Assembly (NCBI RefSeq): GCF_043195105.1
Contig: NZ_JBAFWO010000001.1
DNA length: 64,000 bases
Reading direction: 5' to 3' (one strand)
Origin: NCEH01 sp002257205
GTDB lineage: Bacteria > Pseudomonadota > Alphaproteobacteria > Rhizobiales > Xanthobacteraceae
A program made the translations under genes and the position numbers. This document shows, one piece after another, positions 26,585-36,527 of the stretch. Within the stretch, counting starts at the first letter, position 1; each line of letters starts with the position of its first letter. The notes below the pieces were generated by a model that had not been told where the DNA came from, did no database searches, and was given only the letters and a program-made list of their open reading frames with translations.

Positions 26585-28099
26585 ATGTGGGCCCGCATTC
26601 AGCGCGCCGGATGGACAAAAGCGGCGCCGGCATCGCGCCAGCTGCGCCGTGCCATCTCCTCGGTGTGTATCTCAGACCGTCCGTTCGCGCCCCGCGCCGC
26701 AGGTGCGTGGCCGCAGCCTGCCGCGGCGCACCTGCTGGGCCAGGCGCTCGTTCTCGCCCGGGTTCTCGTTCTGGGTCTGGTGGGCTTCATGGGACTTTGC
26801 CTCGCTTCCGCCGCCCCCGCCGGCGCCGCAGAAGCTTTGGCGGTGCAGATCGCGGCGCGCCCCGATGCCGTCCCCGGCGCCGCCGCGTCGCCTGTGGCTC
26901 CGGCCGAAGCGGCGGCCAGTCCCGCCGCGCCGGGCCCCGCCATCGCCACCGACGCGCGCCTGGCCGGGGATGCCCAGCGCACGCGCCTCGTGATCGATCT
27001 CAGCCGGCCGGTGGAATTTAGGGCCTTCACCCTGGCCAATCCCTATCGCGTCATTCTCGACCTCCCGGAAGTGCGCTTCGCCTTCGATGCCTCCAAGGGG
27101 CAGACCAAGCGCGGCCTGGTGAATGCCTATCGCTATGGCGATTTCGCGCCTGGCAAGGCGCGCGTGGTGGTCGATCTCGCCGAGCCGGTCACCATCGACA
27201 AGGCGTTCGTGCTGGAAGCGGTGGACAACCAGCCGGCGCGCCTCGTGCTCGACCTCGTCAAGACCGATGCGGCCCATTTCACCTCCACCGTGGCCACCGC
27301 CGCCGAGGCACGCGGCGCGCCGCCGGAAGTGGAACATGTGGATACCCCTGCCGATGGCGACACGCGGCCGGTGATCTGCCTCGATCCCGGCCATGGCGGG
27401 ATCGATTCGGGCACCACCGGGGCCAGCGCCTTCGCGGAAAAGAACATCGTGCTGGATGTGGCGCTGACGCTCCGAGACAAGCTGGAGGCGAGCGGAAAGT
27501 ATCGCGTCGTCATGACGCGCTCCACCGACACCTTCATCCCGCTGGGCGAGCGGGTGCGAATCGCCCGCGCCAATCGCGCCGCCCTGTTCGTCTCCATCCA
27601 TGCCGACGCGCTCGCCCGCAATGACGGGCAGGCCCGCGGCGCCAGCGTCTACACCTTGTCGGAGACCGCCAGCGATGCCGAGGCGGCGCAGGTGGCGGAA
27701 AAGGAGAACAAGGCCGACCTGATCGCCGGCATCGACCTCTCCGAGGAGAGCGATGCGGTCGCCGGCATCTTGTTCGATCTCGCCCAGCGCGAGACGAAGA
27801 CTTTTTCCGCTTTGTTCGCCCGCACCCTCGTGGGCGCCATGAAGGGCGTGGGGCGGATCCACAAGTCGCCCTTGAAATCGGCCGGCTTCCGCGTGCTGAA
27901 GGCGCATGACGTGCCCTCGGTGCTGGTGGAGCTGGGCTATATGTCGAGCCGCGAGGATCTCAGGCTGATGACCTCGGACGCCTGGCGCGACAAGCTTGCG
28001 GACGCCATGCAGAGCGCCATCGCCGACTTCTTCGCGACCCGGGTCGCCGGCGGCGCGGGTGCCCCCGCGCCCGTCGCCACGGGAAGCCTTCCGCGCTGA
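26585..28099 (+). CDS. N-acetylmuramoyl-L-alanine amidase (AmiC-like, AMIN + Amidase_3)
   Basis: 504 residues. It cleaves the amide between MurNAc and the stem peptide and helps daughter cells separate. A hydrophobic export segment (about residues 52-80) is followed by an Ala/Pro linker, an AMIN targeting domain (RTRLVIDLSRPVEFRAFTLANPYRVILDLP) and a zinc amidase domain with ligands in VICLDPGHGGIDSG, an EKNIVLDVAL Glu and SIHADAL. The start at 26585 has AGGGAAGG upstream; an ATG at 26537 lacks one. The long N-terminus before the membrane segment is odd, and translation could start later. PBP1A follows on the same strand. Confidence 0.9.
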   Translation: MWARIQRAGWTKAAPASRQLRRAISSVCISDRPFAPRAAGAWPQPAAAHLLGQALVLARVLVLGLVGFMGLCLASAAPAGAAEALAVQIAARPDAVPGAAASPVAPAEAAASPAAPGPAIATDARLAGDAQRTRLVIDLSRPVEFRAFTLANPYRVILDLPEVRFAFDASKGQTKRGLVNAYRYGDFAPGKARVVVDLAEPVTIDKAFVLEAVDNQPARLVLDLVKTDAAHFTSTVATAAEARGAPPEVEHVDTPADGDTRPVICLDPGHGGIDSGTTGASAFAEKNIVLDVALTLRDKLEASGKYRVVMTRSTDTFIPLGERVRIARANRAALFVSIHADALARNDGQARGASVYTLSETASDAEAAQVAEKENKADLIAGIDLSEESDAVAGILFDLAQRETKTFSALFARTLVGAMKGVGRIHKSPLKSAGFRVLKAHDVPSVLVELGYMSSREDLRLMTSDAWRDKLADAMQSAIADFFATRVAGGAGAPAPVATGSLPR

Positions 28100-28336
28100 A
28101 CCGTCGCGCGCGATCGACCGCGGTCGAATCCTGCCGCAAGGTGAGAGTCGTCCTTTTTGACGCTCCGTCGTGAAGCAGCCACTTTTGGCCAACATAGCCG
28201 TCCCAGCGGCATCGAATTACGATCTTCTCGTGCCGCGACCCTTGCACAAAAGGGACGAATGCGGCTTTTGGACAGGCTCGCCCGCATCGGGCAGGAAAAG
28301 CCGCTTTGCGGGTGTCGTGGAGGGAGAGCCGGCGAA

Positions 28337-30787
28337 ATGCGGCTGCTGTTGAGGTTCTTCGGATTTCTGTTCGCCTTCGGCACGCTGGTGTTGCTCGCCG
28401 GAGCGGCGGGGGCGACCTATTTCGTCTGGAAATATTCCCAGGACCTGCCCGACTACACCCAATTGCAGAATTACGAGCCGCCGGTGATGACGCGCGTCCA
28501 TGCGGACGACGGCGCCCTGGTGGCCGAATGGGCGCGCCAGCGCCGCCTCTATATTCCCATCCAGTCCGTGCCCAAGCTGGTGATCGAGGCGTTCCTGTCT
28601 GCCGAGGACAAGAATTTCTACGAGCATGGCGGCATTGATCCGTCCGGCATTTTCCGCGCCGGCATGCTCTATCTCCAGAATTACGGCTCGAACCGGCGGC
28701 CGCAGGGCGCCTCCACCATCACCCAGCAGGTGGCGAAGAACTTCCTGCTGACCAATGAGGTGTCCTTCGACCGCAAGATCAAGGAAGCGCTTCTGGCGCT
28801 GCGCATCGAGCGCGCCTATTCCAAGGACCGCATCCTCGAACTTTATCTCAACGAGATCTATCTCGGCATGGGCGCCTACGGCATCGCCGCCGCCGCTTTG
28901 GTCTATTTCGACAAGTCGGTCGAGGACCTGAACATCCAGGAAGCGGCCTATCTCGCCGCCTTGCCCAAGGCGCCGTCCTCCTACAATCCGTTCCGCGAGC
29001 GCGAGCGCGCCACCGACCGCCGCAACTGGGTCATCGACCGCATGGCGGAGAACGGCTACATCACCGCCGCCCAGGCGGAGGCCGCCAAGAAGTCCACCAT
29101 CGACGTGACGCCGCGCCCCACCGGCGCGCAGATCTTCGCGGCGGAATATTATGCCGAGGAAGTGCGCCGCCAGATCTATGAGCGCTATGGCGAGACCAAG
29201 CTCTACGAGGGCGGCCTCTCGGTGCGCACGTCGCTCAATCCGAAGATGCAGATGATCGCCAAGAAGGCCCTGTCCGACGGCCTGGTGCGATACGACGAGC
29301 AGCGCGGATGGCGCGGCCCGGTCAATCATATCGACATCTCCGGCGACTGGGGGCAGAAGCTCTCCGAGCTGAAGGCCTATTACGACATCCCGTGGAAGCT
29401 CGCGGTGGTGCTTGATTCGGGCAAGGACACGGCGCGCATCGGCATGCAGCCGCCGCGCGAGAAGGCGGGCGGCGTCTCTTCCCAGCGCGACCTCGGCCTG
29501 ATCAATCTTGACGGTGTGAAATGGGCCCGCTGGACCAAGGGGCCGGACGCCTACAAGGCGGTCAGCTCGGTCGCCCAGGTGCTCAAGCCCGGCGATGTGA
29601 TCTATGTGGAGCCGATCGTCGGCAAGGACGGGCAATATCGCCTGCACCAGATCCCGGACGTGGAAGGCGCCATGGTGGTGATGGAGCCGCTGACCGGGCG
29701 CGTGCTCGCGCTCTCCGGCGGCTTCTCCTATGACGAAAGCCAGTTCAACCGGGCGACCCAGGCGCTCCGCCAGCCCGGCTCGTCCTTCAAGCCGATCGTC
29801 TATTCCGCCGCGCTCGACAATGGCTATACGCCGTCCACCGTGGTGCTGGACGCGCCGATCGAGATCGACCAGGGGCCGGGCCTCGGGGTGTGGGCGCCGG
29901 AAAACTACGCCAAGAAATTCTATGGCCCGCAGACCCTGCGCTTCGGCCTGGAACAGTCGCGCAACGTGATGACGGTGCGCCTCGCCCAGGACATCGGCAT
30001 GCCGCTGGTGGCGGAATATGCCAAGAAGTTCGGCGTCTATGACGACATGCTGCCGGTGCTCTCCATGGCCCTCGGCGCGGGCGAGACCACGCTCATGCGC
30101 ATGGTCGGTGCCTATGCCATCATGGCCAATGGCGGGCGCAAGGTGACGCCTTCGCTCATCGACCGCATCCAGGACCGGTACGGCCACACCATCTATCGCC
30201 ACGACGAGCGCGAGTGCCGCGGCTGCGATGCGGACAGCTGGCACAACCAGCCCGAGCCGACCCTGATCGACCGCCGCCCGGTGGTGCTCGACCCCATGAC
30301 CGCCTATCAGATCACCTCCATGATGGAGGGCGTGGTCCAGCGCGGCACCGGCACCGCCCTGAAGGATCTCGGCCGGCCGGTGGCTGGCAAGAGCGGCACC
30401 ACCAATGACGAGAAGGACGCCTGGTTCGTGGCCTTCACGCCGGAAGTCGTGGTGGGCGTCTATCTCGGCTACGACAAGCCCAAGCCCATGGGCAAGGGAT
30501 CCACCGGCGGCGTGCTTTCCGCCCCGATCGTGCGCGACTTCATGAAGACCGCCCTGGCCGACCGGCCCGCCATTCCGTTCCGCGTGCCGCCGGGCATCAA
30601 GCTGGTGCGCATCAATCCCAAGAGCGGATTGCGCGCGGGCACGGGCGACAACGCGATCCTGGAAGCCTTCAAGCCGGGCACCGCGCCGCCGGACAGCTAT
30701 TCGGTGATCGGCGCGAGCGATGCGCCGCTCACCGTGACGCCGGAAGCCGACCGCGCGGTGCGCGCCGGCACCGGCGGGCTGTATTGA
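28337..30787 (+). CDS. mrcA: Penicillin-binding protein 1A (bifunctional class A PBP)
   Basis: 816 residues. It polymerises glycan chains and crosslinks peptides in the periplasm. An N-terminal anchor helix (residues 3-25) precedes the GT51 transglycosylase (AFLSAEDKNFYEHGGID, GASTITQQVAKNFLL, KIKEALLALRIER, LYLNEIYLGMGAYGI). An OB-like insert follows, then the transpeptidase with SxxK in PGSSFKP, SRN in EQSRNVMTV and KSGT in AGKSGTTNDEKDAWF. The ATG at 28337 has AGGGAG upstream and begins directly at the anchor; the frame is open 60 codons earlier without a signal. Partner of the amidase upstream in wall growth. Confidence 0.96.
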   Translation: MRLLLRFFGFLFAFGTLVLLAGAAGATYFVWKYSQDLPDYTQLQNYEPPVMTRVHADDGALVAEWARQRRLYIPIQSVPKLVIEAFLSAEDKNFYEHGGIDPSGIFRAGMLYLQNYGSNRRPQGASTITQQVAKNFLLTNEVSFDRKIKEALLALRIERAYSKDRILELYLNEIYLGMGAYGIAAAALVYFDKSVEDLNIQEAAYLAALPKAPSSYNPFRERERATDRRNWVIDRMAENGYITAAQAEAAKKSTIDVTPRPTGAQIFAAEYYAEEVRRQIYERYGETKLYEGGLSVRTSLNPKMQMIAKKALSDGLVRYDEQRGWRGPVNHIDISGDWGQKLSELKAYYDIPWKLAVVLDSGKDTARIGMQPPREKAGGVSSQRDLGLINLDGVKWARWTKGPDAYKAVSSVAQVLKPGDVIYVEPIVGKDGQYRLHQIPDVEGAMVVMEPLTGRVLALSGGFSYDESQFNRATQALRQPGSSFKPIVYSAALDNGYTPSTVVLDAPIEIDQGPGLGVWAPENYAKKFYGPQTLRFGLEQSRNVMTVRLAQDIGMPLVAEYAKKFGVYDDMLPVLSMALGAGETTLMRMVGAYAIMANGGRKVTPSLIDRIQDRYGHTIYRHDERECRGCDADSWHNQPEPTLIDRRPVVLDPMTAYQITSMMEGVVQRGTGTALKDLGRPVAGKSGTTNDEKDAWFVAFTPEVVVGVYLGYDKPKPMGKGSTGGVLSAPIVRDFMKTALADRPAIPFRVPPGIKLVRINPKSGLRAGTGDNAILEAFKPGTAPPDSYSVIGASDAPLTVTPEADRAVRAGTGGLY

Positions 30788-30802
30788 GGGTGTCGTCTTC
30801 CT

Positions 30803-30922
30803 TCCCCTCCCGCTTGCGGGGGAGGGCTAGGGTAGGGGCATCTCTCCCCGCTTAATCCCGGCCGTGGACGGTCCCTGCGACCCCATACCCTCCACCCCAG
30901 CCCTCCCCGCAAGGGGGGAGGG
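30803..30922. repeat. REPIN-like inverted repeat between mrcA and prfB
   Basis: Arms CCCCTCCCGCTTGCGGGGGA (from 30803) and the reverse-oriented CCCTCCCCGCAAGGGGGGAG near 30901-30920 bracket a GC-rich centre. Same family as the duplicated element at 45591-45913. Confidence 0.7.
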
Positions 30923-31028
30923 TGTCGGTTCGGCGGGCGTGGGCGTTTCGCGCTCTTTAGCCGCCGCCCGTTTACAGGCGGGCGCGCCGCCGCTACTTTC
31001 CGCGGCCCTCGGATCAGAAAGGTTTCCC

Positions 31029-32159
31029 ATGCGTGCGGAGCTCGCCGCGAAAGTCGACGAGATCAATCAGTCCGTTGATCTGCTGCGTCAGCATCTCAAT
31101 GTGGACCGCTCGCGTCGGCGCCTCGCCGAATTGAACAACATCGCCGAGGATCCGAACCTCTGGAATGATCCGGAGCGGGCGCAGAAGATCATGCAGGAGC
31201 GCACCGGCCTTGAGGATGCGCTCGGCGCCATCGACCGGGTCAACCGCGATCTCGCCGACAATGTCGAATTGATCGAGCTTGGCGAGGCTGAGGGCGATGA
31301 GGGGGTCATCTCGGAAGCCGCCGCCGCGCTCGACGGGCTGAAGGCCGAGCTCGCGCGCCGCGAGCTGGATGCGCTGCTTTCGGGCGAGGCGGATTCCAAC
31401 GACAGCTACCTGGAGGTCCATGCGGGCGCCGGCGGCACCGACAGCCAGGACTGGGCGGAAATGCTGCTGCGCATGTATCGGCGCTGGTGCGAGCGCCACG
31501 GCTTCAAGGTGGAGCTGATGGACGAATCGCAGGGTGAACAGGCCGGGCTGAAGTCCGCCACCATCCAGGTGAAGGGCCACAATGCCTATGGCTGGCTGAA
31601 GACCGAAGCGGGCGTGCACCGCCTGGTGCGCATCTCTCCGTTCGATTCGAACGCGCGCCGCCAGACCTCGTTCGCCAGCGTCGACGTCTATCCGGTGGTG
31701 GACGACCGCATCGTCGTGGACATCAAGGAAGCCGATGTGCGGGTGGATACCATGCGCTCCGGCGGCGCCGGCGGCCAGCATGTGAACAAGACCGAATCAG
31801 CGGTGCGCCTCACCCATCTTCCCACCGGCATCGCGGTGGTGAGCGAGGGCGACCGCTCCCAGCACAAGAACCGCGCCACCGCCTGGAACATGCTGCGCGC
31901 CAAGCTCTACGACCTGGAGCTGAAAAAGCGCGAGGCCGAGGCGATCGCGGAGCAGGCGGCCAAGACCGATATCGGCTGGGGCCACCAGATCCGCTCCTAT
32001 GTGCTCCAGCCCTATCAGCTGGTGAAGGACCTGCGCACCGGCGTCACCTCCGGCACGCCGCAGGAGGTGCTGGACGGCGACCTCGACCCGTTCATGGAAG
32101 CCGCCCTCGCCCAGCGCGCCTATGGCGGCGGGCCCGATCAGGTCGAAGACGTGGAGTGA
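31029..32159 (+). CDS. prfB: Peptide chain release factor 2
   Basis: 376 residues. It recognises UGA and UAA and triggers peptide release. Stop-codon reading SPF is in RISPFDSNARRQ; the catalytic GGQ is in SGGAGGQHVNKTES. The frame is continuous from MRAELAAKVDEINQSVDLL, so the autoregulatory +1 frameshift (in-frame UGA about codon 26) of Escherichia coli prfB is absent. The start at 31029 follows AGAAAGG; the frame is open further upstream through the repeat but without homology. Confidence 0.96.
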   Translation: MRAELAAKVDEINQSVDLLRQHLNVDRSRRRLAELNNIAEDPNLWNDPERAQKIMQERTGLEDALGAIDRVNRDLADNVELIELGEAEGDEGVISEAAAALDGLKAELARRELDALLSGEADSNDSYLEVHAGAGGTDSQDWAEMLLRMYRRWCERHGFKVELMDESQGEQAGLKSATIQVKGHNAYGWLKTEAGVHRLVRISPFDSNARRQTSFASVDVYPVVDDRIVVDIKEADVRVDTMRSGGAGGQHVNKTESAVRLTHLPTGIAVVSEGDRSQHKNRATAWNMLRAKLYDLELKKREAEAIAEQAAKTDIGWGHQIRSYVLQPYQLVKDLRTGVTSGTPQEVLDGDLDPFMEAALAQRAYGGGPDQVEDVE

Positions 32160-32216
32160 GACGCGCCGTGTGAGACAGACGACGGCGCCCTTCGCGCGGC
32201 GCCGTCGTCCCCGGAT

Positions 32217-32687
32217 TCACAGCGCCTTCGCGGCTTCCAGCACCTCTTCCGCGTGGCCGGCGACTTTCACCTTCGGCCACACCCGGGCGATGGTGCCGTC
32301 GCGGTCGATGAGCAGGGTGACGCGCTCTATCCCCATGTATTTTCGGCCATACATGCTCTTTTCTCCCCACACGCCATAAGCCGTGAGCATGGCCGTGCTC
32401 TCATCCGAGCCAAGGGGAATCTCAAGGTCGTACTTGGTCTTGAACTTGTCCTGCTTGCCGACCGGATCGGCCGACACCCCGAGAATGGCGGTGTCGGCCT
32501 GCGCGAATTCGGCGCGCAGGCCGTTGAAGGCAATGGCTTCCTTGGTGCATCCCGGGGTATCAGCCTTGGGATAGAAGTAGAGCACCAGCTTGCGGCCGGA
32601 AAAGTCGGCGAGGGAAATGGTGCCGCCGCCGTCGCGGGGCAGGGTGAAAGCGGGGGCGGGGGCGCCCTGTGGGGGAATTTCAGCCAA
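32217..32687 (-). CDS. bcp: Thioredoxin-dependent thiol peroxidase (Bcp/PrxQ)
   Basis: 156-residue peroxiredoxin that reduces hydrogen and organic peroxides. It shows AFTLPRDGGGTISLADFSGR, the active site YFYPKADTPGCTKEA with the peroxidatic Cys, and GVSADPVGKQDKF. A second Cys five residues after the first, used by many Bcp proteins, is absent here (TPGCTKEAIAF). The TTG at 32687 with AAAGGAAGG at good spacing gives the usual family length; an ATG at 32777 would add 30 unrelated residues. It converges with prfB. Confidence 0.9.
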   Translation of the reverse strand: MAEIPPQGAPAPAFTLPRDGGGTISLADFSGRKLVLYFYPKADTPGCTKEAIAFNGLRAEFAQADTAILGVSADPVGKQDKFKTKYDLEIPLGSDESTAMLTAYGVWGEKSMYGRKYMGIERVTLLIDRDGTIARVWPKVKVAGHAEEVLEAAKAL

Positions 32688-32821
32688 GTGCCTTCCTTTC
32701 GACGTGTCGGTGTCATACCGCCTGAGCCAGATGCCCTTGCCTGGAAAACAGGATCGTACATTCTGGCGCCGCACCATGCGGGCGCGGGGGCGCCAGTCGG
32801 CACGCGGAGGGTGGCATAGGG

Positions 32822-35800
32822 ATGAGCGAAAACGCGAGGCAGCTCAAGCCGGGCGAACGGCATGTGCGGCGTTCGCGCCTGCAGGGCATCGCCGGTGCGC
32901 TCGTGCCCCGCAGCCGTGCCGCGCGCCTGGCCATGTGGCTGCTGGTGGGCGTGTTCGCGGTCGGCGGCATTGCGGCGCTCACGGCGTACGCGCTCATCTC
33001 CCAGGGCATTGTCACCGCAAACATCGCGACCCCTTATATCGCGCGCGCCATCGAGGAGCGCCTCGGGCCGAATTACAAGGTCAAGATTGGCGCCACCACG
33101 ATGGAGACCATCGAGGAGGGGCGCACGGTCGTCATCGTCCACGACATCCGCGTCACCGGCCCCGGCGATGAACTGGTCGCCAGCGCCCCGAGCGCCGAGG
33201 TGGAACTGGAAGGCAGCCTCCTGACGCTGTCGCCGCGCGCGCGCAGGATCGATTTGATCGGCGCGGAGATGACGGTGAAGATCGCCGCGTCCGGCTCGGT
33301 CGCGGTGGCCACCGGCAAGGGCGCGAAAGCGATCACCACGACGCCGAGCGGCGAACCGCTGGTGCCCCCTTTGACCGCCACGACGCCCGCGCCGACCGCT
33401 CCCTCCGCTGGCGCGACGCCCGGCACGCAAACCTCGCCCGGCGCACAAGCCCCCGTCGTCGCGGCATCCGCGGGCGTGACGCGCGCGCCGGTGTCGGATC
33501 CCCTCGTGCTCAAAGGCCTCGCTCAATGGCTGGAGCAATTGGAGCGCGGCGGACTCGACGGGGGAGCGCTCGAGGACGTGGGCCTCAAGGACGGCACGCT
33601 CGTGGTGCAGAACGAGGCGAGCGGCCGCAAGGTGACGTTCGACGACATCTCGATCCGCCTCGCGCGCCCCGCCCATGGCGGCGTGGTGCTGACCTTCACC
33701 GTGAAGAGCCCGCACAGCACCGCCACCCTGGTCGCCACCATTGGCCCGGTCGCCGACCGCGAACGCACGGTGATGCTTGACCTGAAGGACGTCTCGACGC
33801 GTGATCTGGTGCAGGCGTTTAGCCAGGATTGGCGGCGCTTCTACATGGACATGCCACTGTCCGCCTCGCTCAACGCCCGCCTCGCGCTCGACGGCAATGT
33901 GCGCGCCGCCAATGCCAAGGTGCAGCTCGGCGCCGGCCAGATCGGCAATGGCGAAGATGTCCTGGAGCGCTTCACCCTGGATGGTGCCGAACTGGCGCTG
34001 ACGCTAGACCCGCAGCGCCGCGTGGTGGCGATCGACCAATTGATGGCCAGCAAGAACGCGAACAAGGTGGACTTGCAGGGCGAGGTGAAGGTGCCCGCCG
34101 CCGCCGACCAGGACTGGCCCTACACCCTGCGGCAGCGCGAAGTGGTGTTCGCCGGCCCGGAAATGCCCGATCCACCCCTGGCGCTCACCTCGGTGGAGGT
34201 GGCCGGGCGCTACACCCCGCCCAACAAGCAATTGCTGTTCGAGAAGGGCGGCCTGACCAGCGCCGCCGGCGGCCTCAGCTTCACCGGCATGGTGGATTTC
34301 GGCATCGACGTGCCGGCCATCAAGCTGAATGCGGTGGGCTCGCGCATGCCCTCCAGCACGGTGCGCCGCTTCTGGCCGGTCTCCATCGCCCCGCCGGCGC
34401 GCACGTTCGTGCTGGAGAATGTCACCGGCGGCACGGTGGATGGCTCCACCATCGTCGTGAACATGCCGCTGGACCTGATCGGGCAGAAGGAAATCCCGCT
34501 GCCCGAGGATGCGGTTCATCTGGAGATGAGCGGCACCGGCTTCACCATCCAGGCGCTCAAGGGCCTGCCGCCGATCCGCGACGCCAAGCTCAATGTGGTG
34601 GTCACCGGGCGCACGGTTCGGGTGAACCTTCCGGAAGGCACGGTGGTGACGCCCGGCAACCGCAAGCTCGCCATGACCGACGGCGTGTTCTTCATGCCGG
34701 ATTATTTCCCCCGCGAACCGCGCAGCCAGATCCGGGTGAAGATCGACGGCCCAGCCGATGCCGGCATCGAGGTGCTGGGCATGGATGCCCTGAAGGGGCC
34801 GGCCGGTGCCTCATATGATCCCGCCACCACGCGCGGGAAGCTCTCGGCCTTGGTGCAGATCAACATCCATTTCCGAAAAGTCGCGGACCCGGCGGACACC
34901 GATTATTCGGTGGAGGCGACCCTGACCGACTTCGGCGTCGACAATATCTTCGCCGGCCAGCGCATGGAGGGGGCAACGGTCTCCGTGTTCGCGACGCCCG
35001 CCGGCATCCTGCTGCGCGGCGACGGCAAGCTCGCAGGCGCGCCCGCGACCTTCGAATATGAGAAGAAGAAGGACCAGGCCGACGCGGACCTGCGCGTGAA
35101 CGCCACGCTGGACGATTCCGCGCGCAGCAAGATCGGCATCGGCCTCACGGCAGTATCGGGGCCGGTGCTGCTGAAGCTGGTGGGTGCCACCAATAACCAG
35201 GAAACCAAGGCCAATATCGAGCTGGACCTGACCGCGGCGCGGATCTCCGATCTCATCCCCGGCCTGTCGAAGCCGGCCGGCCGCCCGTTGAAGGCGCGCT
35301 TCTCCACGGTGGATACCGGCACGCGCATCAAGATCAACGAACTGGTGCTCGACGGGTCCGGCGCGCTCATCAAGGGATCGCTGGAACTGGCCGACAATGG
35401 CGATGTGAACGCCGCCAATTTCCCCACCTTCCAGCTTTCCGACGGCGACAAGGCGAGCCTCAAGGCCGACCGTTCGGGCGACGTGCTCCGGGTGCGCATC
35501 ACCGGCGACGTGGTGGATGCGCGCGGCATCATGAAAAGCCTCGTCGGCAGCCCGGCCGCGCCCAAGGACCCCAAGACCGGCAAGCCGCAGCGCAACCAGG
35601 ATGTGGATGTGGAGGCGAAGATCGGCGCGCTCACCGGCAATAATGGCGAGGTGCTGCGCCAGATGGACCTCACCGTGAGCCGGCGTGGCGTGGAGCTGCG
35701 CAACTTTTCCCTGAGCGCCAAGGTGGGGCGCGAGGGCAATCTCGCCGGCGAGATCCGCAATACCGATGCCGGCCGCCGGGCCCTGTTCCTGCGCACGTCG

Positions 35801-36379
35801 GACGCCGGCGCGGTGCTGCGCTTCCTGGAGATCTATCCCAAGATCGAGGGCGGCGACATGTGGGTGGTGGTGGACCCGCCGCGCGGCGACAGCTCGCCCC
35901 AGGAAGGCACCGTCAATATCCGCGATTTCGTGGTGCGCGGCGAGCCGGGGCTCGAGAGCCTGAGCGCGGCCGCGCGCGATTCATCCGGCCGCCAGGAGCC
36001 GGGAACGGCGGTGTTCCAGAAGGCGCAGGCCAAGTTCATCCGCACGCCGGGCAGCGTCACCATTCGCGAGGGCGCGATCTGGGGGCCGGTCGCGGGCGTG
36101 ACCGTGGACGGCACCATCGATTTCGCCGCCGAGCGCATTTCCATGCGCGGCACCTATGTGCCGGCCTACGGATTGAACAATCTGTTCAGCAAGGTGCCGG
36201 TGATCGGCATGCTGCTGGGCGGGGGGCCGAACGAGGGGCTGGTGGGCGTGACGTTCGAGGTCGCGGGCCCCATGAGTGGGCCGACCTTGCGGGTCAATCC
36301 CCTCTCCGCCGTGGCGCCGGGGTTCCTGCGCAAGATGTTCGAGTTCCGCGATTCCAGCGATACGCCTCCGGTGCGTTGA
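32822..36379 (+). CDS. Large AsmA/YhdP-like envelope protein (DUF3971)
   Basis: 1185 residues. A cytoplasmic start and one membrane helix (about residues 35-60) are followed by a very long periplasmic beta-rich region with repeated amphipathic strands, typical of the bridge-like AsmA/YhdP/TamB group that is thought to carry phospholipids to the outer membrane. The C-terminal 150 residues (ISMRGTYVPAYGLNNLFSKVPVIGMLLGGG and GLVGVTFEVAGPMSGPTLRVNP) are the usual conserved end of the family. A Thr/Pro/Ala-rich linker lies at about 185-220. ATG at 32822 after GGAGGGTGG. Assigned by overall pattern; the exact substrate is unknown. Confidence 0.8.
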   Translation: MSENARQLKPGERHVRRSRLQGIAGALVPRSRAARLAMWLLVGVFAVGGIAALTAYALISQGIVTANIATPYIARAIEERLGPNYKVKIGATTMETIEEGRTVVIVHDIRVTGPGDELVASAPSAEVELEGSLLTLSPRARRIDLIGAEMTVKIAASGSVAVATGKGAKAITTTPSGEPLVPPLTATTPAPTAPSAGATPGTQTSPGAQAPVVAASAGVTRAPVSDPLVLKGLAQWLEQLERGGLDGGALEDVGLKDGTLVVQNEASGRKVTFDDISIRLARPAHGGVVLTFTVKSPHSTATLVATIGPVADRERTVMLDLKDVSTRDLVQAFSQDWRRFYMDMPLSASLNARLALDGNVRAANAKVQLGAGQIGNGEDVLERFTLDGAELALTLDPQRRVVAIDQLMASKNANKVDLQGEVKVPAAADQDWPYTLRQREVVFAGPEMPDPPLALTSVEVAGRYTPPNKQLLFEKGGLTSAAGGLSFTGMVDFGIDVPAIKLNAVGSRMPSSTVRRFWPVSIAPPARTFVLENVTGGTVDGSTIVVNMPLDLIGQKEIPLPEDAVHLEMSGTGFTIQALKGLPPIRDAKLNVVVTGRTVRVNLPEGTVVTPGNRKLAMTDGVFFMPDYFPREPRSQIRVKIDGPADAGIEVLGMDALKGPAGASYDPATTRGKLSALVQINIHFRKVADPADTDYSVEATLTDFGVDNIFAGQRMEGATVSVFATPAGILLRGDGKLAGAPATFEYEKKKDQADADLRVNATLDDSARSKIGIGLTAVSGPVLLKLVGATNNQETKANIELDLTAARISDLIPGLSKPAGRPLKARFSTVDTGTRIKINELVLDGSGALIKGSLELADNGDVNAANFPTFQLSDGDKASLKADRSGDVLRVRITGDVVDARGIMKSLVGSPAAPKDPKTGKPQRNQDVDVEAKIGALTGNNGEVLRQMDLTVSRRGVELRNFSLSAKVGREGNLAGEIRNTDAGRRALFLRTSDAGAVLRFLEIYPKIEGGDMWVVVDPPRGDSSPQEGTVNIRDFVVRGEPGLESLSAAARDSSGRQEPGTAVFQKAQAKFIRTPGSVTIREGAIWGPVAGVTVDGTIDFAAERISMRGTYVPAYGLNNLFSKVPVIGMLLGGGPNEGLVGVTFEVAGPMSGPTLRVNPLSAVAPGFLRKMFEFRDSSDTPPVR

Positions 36380-36527
36380 CGCTGATAAAATCGAGTAACG
36401 TCAGGGTATGAAGCGCCTGCGATCCAGGTGATTTTGGCATTTTACACCCAAGCCTCAGTTTATGGGCTCGGAACCTATCGTGCAGATTGGCGTTCCTGTT
36501 ATGTAATTTGATACAGGAGCAATATTA

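Noticed and set aside
31029..31110. Programmed frameshift in prfB
   Set aside because: No in-frame UGA or slippery CUU-UGA was found near codon 26; the frame is continuous.
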